A stretch of DNA of 5,678 bases from Lachnospiraceae bacterium UBA4364 (GTDB taxonomy: Bacteria; Bacillota; Clostridia; Lachnospirales; Lachnospiraceae): assembly GCA_002393955.1 (NCBI GenBank), contig DGSK01000017.1:3036-8713 (forward strand), given 5' to 3'. This document shows positions 5,537 through 5,678 of this stretch, piece by piece. Position numbers and translations under genes: made by a program. The notes below the pieces were generated by a model. The model saw nothing but the letters and a program-made list of their open reading frames with translations, had not been told where the DNA came from and did not search any database. The first letter of the stretch is position 1, and each line of letters starts with the position of its first letter.

Positions 5537-5670
5537 TAAAACTTCCCACTAACTGAACTACTTAGAACGACACTCGCAATTGCGCCGGAACAATCCCGAG
5601 GCGTTGCATCGGTTCCGGTGCATATGCGAGTCGTCGTTCTCTTTCCACAGACTATATGTGGGAAGTTTTA
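5537..5670 (-). repeat. Palindromic repeat element B (134 bp, inverted relative to A)
   Basis: The same 12-bp ends occur, TAAAACTTCCCA (5537-5548) and TGGGAAGTTTTA (5659-5670). On the minus strand the first 68 bases (5671 down to 5604) match element A 3901-3968 at 62 positions. B is 24 bp longer, all in the central loop. The hairpin is strong: AGAACGAC/GTCGTTCT (5564-5571, 5633-5640), ACTCGCA/TGCGAGT (5572-5578, 5625-5631) and TGCGCCGGAAC/GTTCCGGTGCA (5581-5591, 5612-5622), with a 20-nt loop. It starts 23 bp after the phosphatase stop codon and has no coding capacity. Confidence 0.88.
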
Positions 5671-5678
5671 GTTAATTA

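Noticed and set aside
3902..5670. CRISPR array or insertion sequence formed by elements A and B
   Set aside because: There are only two copies, inverted and 1.5 kb apart with no spacer pattern, and the enclosed genes show no transposase signature.

Overview
The window looks like an ordinary chromosomal stretch from a low-to-mid GC Firmicute, most likely a Lachnospiraceae relative of Butyrivibrio or Roseburia. This rests on the style of the proteins: a secreted GH25 lysozyme with a long run of aromatic cell-wall-binding repeats, a YerB/DUF3048 lipoprotein, strong AGGAG-type ribosome binding sites and a tRNA gene without encoded CCA. The genus is an inference.

Layout. Positions 1-430 hold the 3' end of serS (seryl-tRNA synthetase). 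A 63-bp gap with a possible promoter leads to a secreted GH25 muramidase with about 17-18 cell-wall-binding repeats (494-2341). The next 319 bp hold an AT-rich promoter region, an unexplained folded leader (2414-2474), tRNA-Arg(CCU) at 2488-2561 with a T-tract, and two inverted repeats ahead of a DUF3048 lipoprotein gene (2661-3827), which ends at a clear intrinsic terminator. The last third is a divergent pair. On the minus strand is an uncharacterised 259-aa protein with a possible PD-(D/E)XK-type ExQ core and a C-terminal winged-helix-like segment. On the plus strand is a HAD-family phosphatase (4878-5513).

The most unusual feature is that the divergent pair is bracketed by two copies of one palindromic repeat element, A (3902-4011) and B (5537-5670). 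They lie in opposite orientation, share TAAAACTTCCCA/TGGGAAGTTTTA ends, and match at 62 of 68 positions over their outer arms. A solitary copy of the terminal sequence also sits in the probable promoter of the GH25 gene. The elements could be MITE-like, or they could be family-specific 3' hairpins. Their arrangement makes the two-gene block look like a possible mobile cassette.

How the genes work together. serS and tRNA-Arg serve translation. The lysozyme and the lipoprotein are envelope proteins with separate transcription signals. The unknown protein and the phosphatase share a 75-bp divergent intergenic region, in which the unknown gene has an extended -10 promoter so close to its ATG that its mRNA may be leaderless. 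No functional link between these last two proteins can be shown from sequence alone.
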